Shown here: positions 19,910-22,305 of the stretch, piece by piece | How positions within the stretch are numbered: position 1 is the stretch's first letter | How the letters are laid out: every line of letters starts with the position of its first letter | DNA from: an uncultured Flavobacterium sp. | GTDB taxonomy: Bacteria > Bacteroidota > Bacteroidia > Flavobacteriales > Flavobacteriaceae | Assembly: GCF_946479975.1 (NCBI RefSeq) | Contig: NZ_CAMLIX010000055.1 | Span: forward strand, 1 to 22,305 | Direction: 5' to 3' | DNA: 22,305 nt | Made by a program: the position numbers and the translations under genes | The notes under the pieces: generated by a model | What the model was told of the DNA's origin: nothing | Database searches by the model: none | Seen by the model: only the letters and a program-made list of their open reading frames with translations

Positions 19910-21160
19910 ATGACGCAGACAAAAAAATCAACGTTCAAACTGCTTTTCTACTTGAAAAAGAACGAACTGAAAAAAAATGGTAATGCTCCGATTATGGCAC
20001 GTATTACCATTGACGGAACACCTAAAACTTTCGGGACAAAGTTAGAAATTGACCCTAGCAATTGGGATCTAAAATATGGAAGAGTTGAGGGTAAAAGCGC
20101 AACAGCTTTAAATATTAATAAAAAGTTGGATAACATACGTGGGCGTATTGACAAAATTTATGAAGATATGCTGAAACACGAGGGGTTTGCTACTTCCCAA
20201 AAAGTAAAGCTTTCATTCTTGGGTGTTGGTGTAATGGATGATGCAATTCTAAAAGTCTTCAATGATAAAAATGAGGATTTTAAAAAATTGGTTGACAAGG
20301 AAGAACGTTCACAAAGCACCTACAACAAGTACATCACGGTTTATAATCATCTTACCGCTTTTATTAAAGAACGCTATCATCGTGATGATATGGCTTTTCG
20401 GGAATTGACTGGAGATTTTATTAGGGAATTCGATTTTTATCTTCGGTACGATTTACAATCTACACATAATACGGTTTGGGTTTACACGATGCCCGTACTA
20501 AGTCTGGTAGAATTGGCTATAAAAAAAGGTTTGATACGTGATAATCCGTTTCAAGATTATGAAATTAATATGGAAGAAACCGACAGGGGTTATATTCTTA
20601 AAGAAGATGTAGAAAAACTGATGATGTGTGCACCGCCCCACCCACGGTATGAGCTTGTAAAAGATCTTTTTATTTTCAGTTGTTTTACCGGACTTGCTTA
20701 TGCGGATATTAAAAAACTAACAAGGAACAATATTCAGTCTTTCTTCGATGGCCATCAATGGATCATCAGCAGAAGAAAAAAATCAGATATTGCTTCTAAT
20801 GTTCGATTAATGGAAATTCCAAAACGTATCATAGAAAAATACCTCGGTAGCACTCGTAATGAGTTTATCTTTCCAGTTCCAACTAATGTAACCTGCAATA
20901 CTCACATTGGCAAATTAATTGAAAAAGCTGAAATTATAACAGAACAAAAAGTAACTTTTCACACCGCAAGACACACATTTGGAACGATGTTTTTGACCGA
21001 AGGCGTACCTCTTGAAAGCCTTAGCAAAATGATGGGACATAAAAACATTTTAACCACACAGATTTATGCTAAAATTACCAGCCAAAAGATTAGTAAGGAT
21101 ATGGATTTGGTAGCTCCTAAATTTAAGGAGATTGAAGAAGCGTTTTTACAGGTTATATAG
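19910..21160 (+). CDS. Tyrosine recombinase (integrase), IntDOT-like
   Basis: A 416-residue site-specific recombinase of the Bacteroidota conjugative-element type. Its arm-binding/N-terminal part is residues 1-110, a SAM-like core-binding domain spans ~125-215, and the catalytic domain runs ~230-390. Catalytic residues are Lys290/291 (SRRKKSD), His351 and Arg354 in HTARHTF, His377 in MMGHKN and nucleophile Tyr386 in TTQIYAKIT. The first catalytic Arg, usually in TGLR, is Ala263 here (CFTGLAYADIKKL). IntDOT of CTnDOT also lacks this Arg. The gene is followed by a good terminator, and ssb and DUF932 genes lie beyond, so it probably marks one edge of an integrative element. Confidence 0.93.
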   Translation: MTQTKKSTFKLLFYLKKNELKKNGNAPIMARITIDGTPKTFGTKLEIDPSNWDLKYGRVEGKSATALNINKKLDNIRGRIDKIYEDMLKHEGFATSQKVKLSFLGVGVMDDAILKVFNDKNEDFKKLVDKEERSQSTYNKYITVYNHLTAFIKERYHRDDMAFRELTGDFIREFDFYLRYDLQSTHNTVWVYTMPVLSLVELAIKKGLIRDNPFQDYEINMEETDRGYILKEDVEKLMMCAPPHPRYELVKDLFIFSCFTGLAYADIKKLTRNNIQSFFDGHQWIISRRKKSDIASNVRLMEIPKRIIEKYLGSTRNEFIFPVPTNVTCNTHIGKLIEKAEIITEQKVTFHTARHTFGTMFLTEGVPLESLSKMMGHKNILTTQIYAKITSQKISKDMDLVAPKFKEIEEAFLQVI

Positions 21161-21183
21161 TTAATCACAATTTGATAATTACT

Positions 21184-21211
21184 AGCAGAACTTAACGGTT
21201 CTGCTTTTTTT
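21184..21211 (+). terminator. Terminator of the integrase gene
   Basis: AGCAGAAC (21184-21191) pairs with GTTCTGCT (21198-21205) around a 6-base loop, followed by a T-run. Confidence 0.9.
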
Positions 21212-21698
21212 ATGCCCATATTTTATAGTCAAAGCACATTTATCTCCCTGCGTTTTGTTTCCCTCTCTCATAAAAGAGCTTTTTAAGGCTGTTTTCTAAA
21301 TAGAAAATTGAAAAACTAACTCCTTATCCATTCCCTTTCAGTTTCATTTTTCAAATCTCTCTTATAGGCTTTAATAGCCTGGTCAATTACAACAAAAATT
21401 TAGGACAGAATATTTCCATAATCAACCGGTAAAAAGGCAGCCAAAGTACGGCGGTCACCCCAAGCTCAATCCCAGCCAAAAGACTACGGCATAAACGGTT
21501 TCCTCCCTAAAGGTACCCTCCAATTATTCCGTTTCCTTTTGGCTTTTCCTCTTGACCGCCTTGATAGTCTGCTTTCTTTTTTCCGGTTTTTCTTTTGGAA
21601 AAAATTATGCGAAGCGAAGCGGAGCAAACCACAACAGGAAGCAGGAAACGAGAAAAGCGAACGTAACAAAATGTAAAACTTTTAAAACAGGAACGATT
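21212..21698. other. Structured intergenic region of the mobile element
   Basis: No gene is supported here. A 27-codon minus-strand frame (21316-21399, ending DQAIKAYKRDLKNETEREW then IRS) may be a protein tail relic. The right half contains three nested inverted repeats (21450-21560, listed separately). Base composition shifts to higher GC from about 21430 on, in line with the plasmid- or ICE-like genes that follow. Confidence 0.4.
21450..21560. repeat. Three nested inverted repeats upstream of ssb
   Basis: GGCGGTCA (21450-21457) with TGACCGCC (21553-21560), GCCAAAAG (21475-21482) with CTTTTGGC (21536-21543), and AAACGG (21493-21498) with CCGTTT (21529-21534) are in nested order. Together they could fold into one long interrupted stem. 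Such a structure may be a transfer origin, a replication or packaging signal, or a leader RNA for ssb. The function is unknown. Confidence 0.5.
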
Positions 21699-22091
21699 AT
21701 GAACATCATCGGAAGACTGACAAGGGATGCGGAAGTACGCACAACGTCACAGGACAAACAAGTAGTAAACTTTTCAGTAGCGACCAACGAAAGCTACAAG
21801 AACAAACAGGGCGAACGCATTGAGCAAACAACCTACTTCGACTGTGCCTATTGGCTGTCTGCAAAGGTAGCATCACTACTGACCAAAGGCACTTTGGTAG
21901 AACTCACAGGCAGGGTAAGCACAAGAGCGTGGACAGGCAAAGACGGAGAGCCGAAAGCAGGTCTGAATTTCCATACCTCAAACATCAAGTTTCACGGAGG
22001 TATCAAAAGAACCGAAACCGCACAGGCTACTGCACAATCTGAAAACAACGGATTTACAGCACAGGGAACAGAGGACGACCTCCCATTTTAA
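21699..22091 (+). CDS. ssb: Single-stranded DNA-binding protein of the mobile element
   Basis: A 130-residue SSB with one OB fold. MNIIGRLTRDAEVRTT opens the protein, VVNFSVATNESYKNKQGE and TTYFDCAYWLSAKVA are the conserved core strands with the stacking aromatic residues, and LVELTGRVSTRAWTGKDGEP follows. The C-terminus is a low-complexity Gln/Thr linker ending in EDDLPF, the acidic tip that recruits other replication proteins. The frame is open further upstream to 21552, but those residues are not SSB-like, so the ATG at 21699 is chosen. Plasmid- and ICE-borne SSBs protect the single strand during conjugative transfer. It is followed by the DUF932 gene after 43 bases. Confidence 0.95.
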   Translation: MNIIGRLTRDAEVRTTSQDKQVVNFSVATNESYKNKQGERIEQTTYFDCAYWLSAKVASLLTKGTLVELTGRVSTRAWTGKDGEPKAGLNFHTSNIKFHGGIKRTETAQATAQSENNGFTAQGTEDDLPF

Positions 22092-22134
22092 TCAAGAACA
22101 TTCAATCATTTTTTAACATCAAAATTTTATCAAA

Positions 22135-22305
22135 ATGGCACATAATATCAATTTCAACGAGCAAACAGGAAAGCACAGTTTCTTTTCAGTACAGCAAAAA
22201 GCGTGGCACGGTTTAGGGCAAATCGTGGAGCAATACCCAACGAGTGAAGAAGCTATTATACACGCAGGGTTAGATTATGAGGTCGAAAAATCCCCTCTAT
22301 TTACC
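22135..22305 (+). CDS. DUF932 / phage-plasmid primase-like protein TIGR03299 (5' part)
   Basis: From the ATG at 22135 the frame reads MAHNINFNEQTGKHSFFSVQ, then QKAWHGLGQIVEQYPTSEEA, and is open to the window end (57 codons). The SFFSV...AWHGLG segment is characteristic of DUF932 proteins (phage/plasmid-like protein TIGR03299), usually about 300-400 residues, found on plasmids, phages and Bacteroidota conjugative elements. Function is not established. It is presumably cotranscribed with ssb. Confidence 0.85.
   Translation, partial: MAHNINFNEQTGKHSFFSVQQKAWHGLGQIVEQYPTSEEAIIHAGLDYEVEKSPLFT

Noticed and set aside
21484..21669. 61-codon basic minus-strand ORF upstream of ssb
   Set aside because: Low-complexity Lys/Arg/Ser composition arising from the purine-rich strand; no start context and no family resemblance.

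Overview
The window comes from a Bacteroidota genome, most likely a Flavobacteriaceae member (Flavobacterium/Chryseobacterium type). The DNA is AT-rich. Shine-Dalgarno sequences are rare, and many starts are preceded by the Bacteroidota -7 element TAnnTTTG. The mobile-element genes (an IntDOT-like integrase, a DUF932 gene, an RteC relic) belong to Bacteroidota families. These are assignments from sequence reading; no database search was run.

Left part (1-8303). A truncated flavin (LLM) monooxygenase gene diverges from a HxlR regulator. Next come an antibiotic-biosynthesis-monooxygenase-fold gene and about 1.7 kb of gene relics (RteC-like, SbcD with a nonsense codon, unassigned fragments). An SDR-SnoaL-AraC operon follows, then a LysR regulator divergent from an exported alpha/beta hydrolase. 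Three same-strand copies of a ~120-nt non-coding repeat (3053, 5834, 8140), plus a decayed fourth (2901), sit between these modules. Each of the three good copies runs into a rho-independent terminator whose hairpin sequence is different at every site. I know of no description of this family and consider it the best candidate for something new.

Middle part (8313-16650). Here are a relic of a serine-recombinase C-terminus, a HAD phosphatase next to a phytanoyl-CoA-dioxygenase-like gene with a divergent AraC regulator, an EamA transporter, a second SDR-AraC-membrane-protein operon paralogous to the first, and a ChrA chromate transporter followed by a second recombinase relic. Both SDR operons carry 10-bp direct repeats exactly 21 bp apart just upstream of the SDR promoter. 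That is the geometry expected of an AraC-family operator, so each AraC protein probably controls its own operon.

Right part (16763-22305). A minus-strand cluster (PhyH dioxygenase, CDP-alcohol phosphatidyltransferase, GtrA, DUF4833) is headed by a nine-codon ORF encoding MRM followed by six cysteines. This looks like a cysteine-responsive leader and suggests that a membrane-lipid or envelope locus responds to sulfur supply. From 19910 a mobile element begins: an IntDOT-like tyrosine recombinase, a structured intergenic region, an SSB gene and the start of a DUF932 gene that runs off the window.

No tRNA, rRNA, CRISPR array or complete insertion sequence was recognised.
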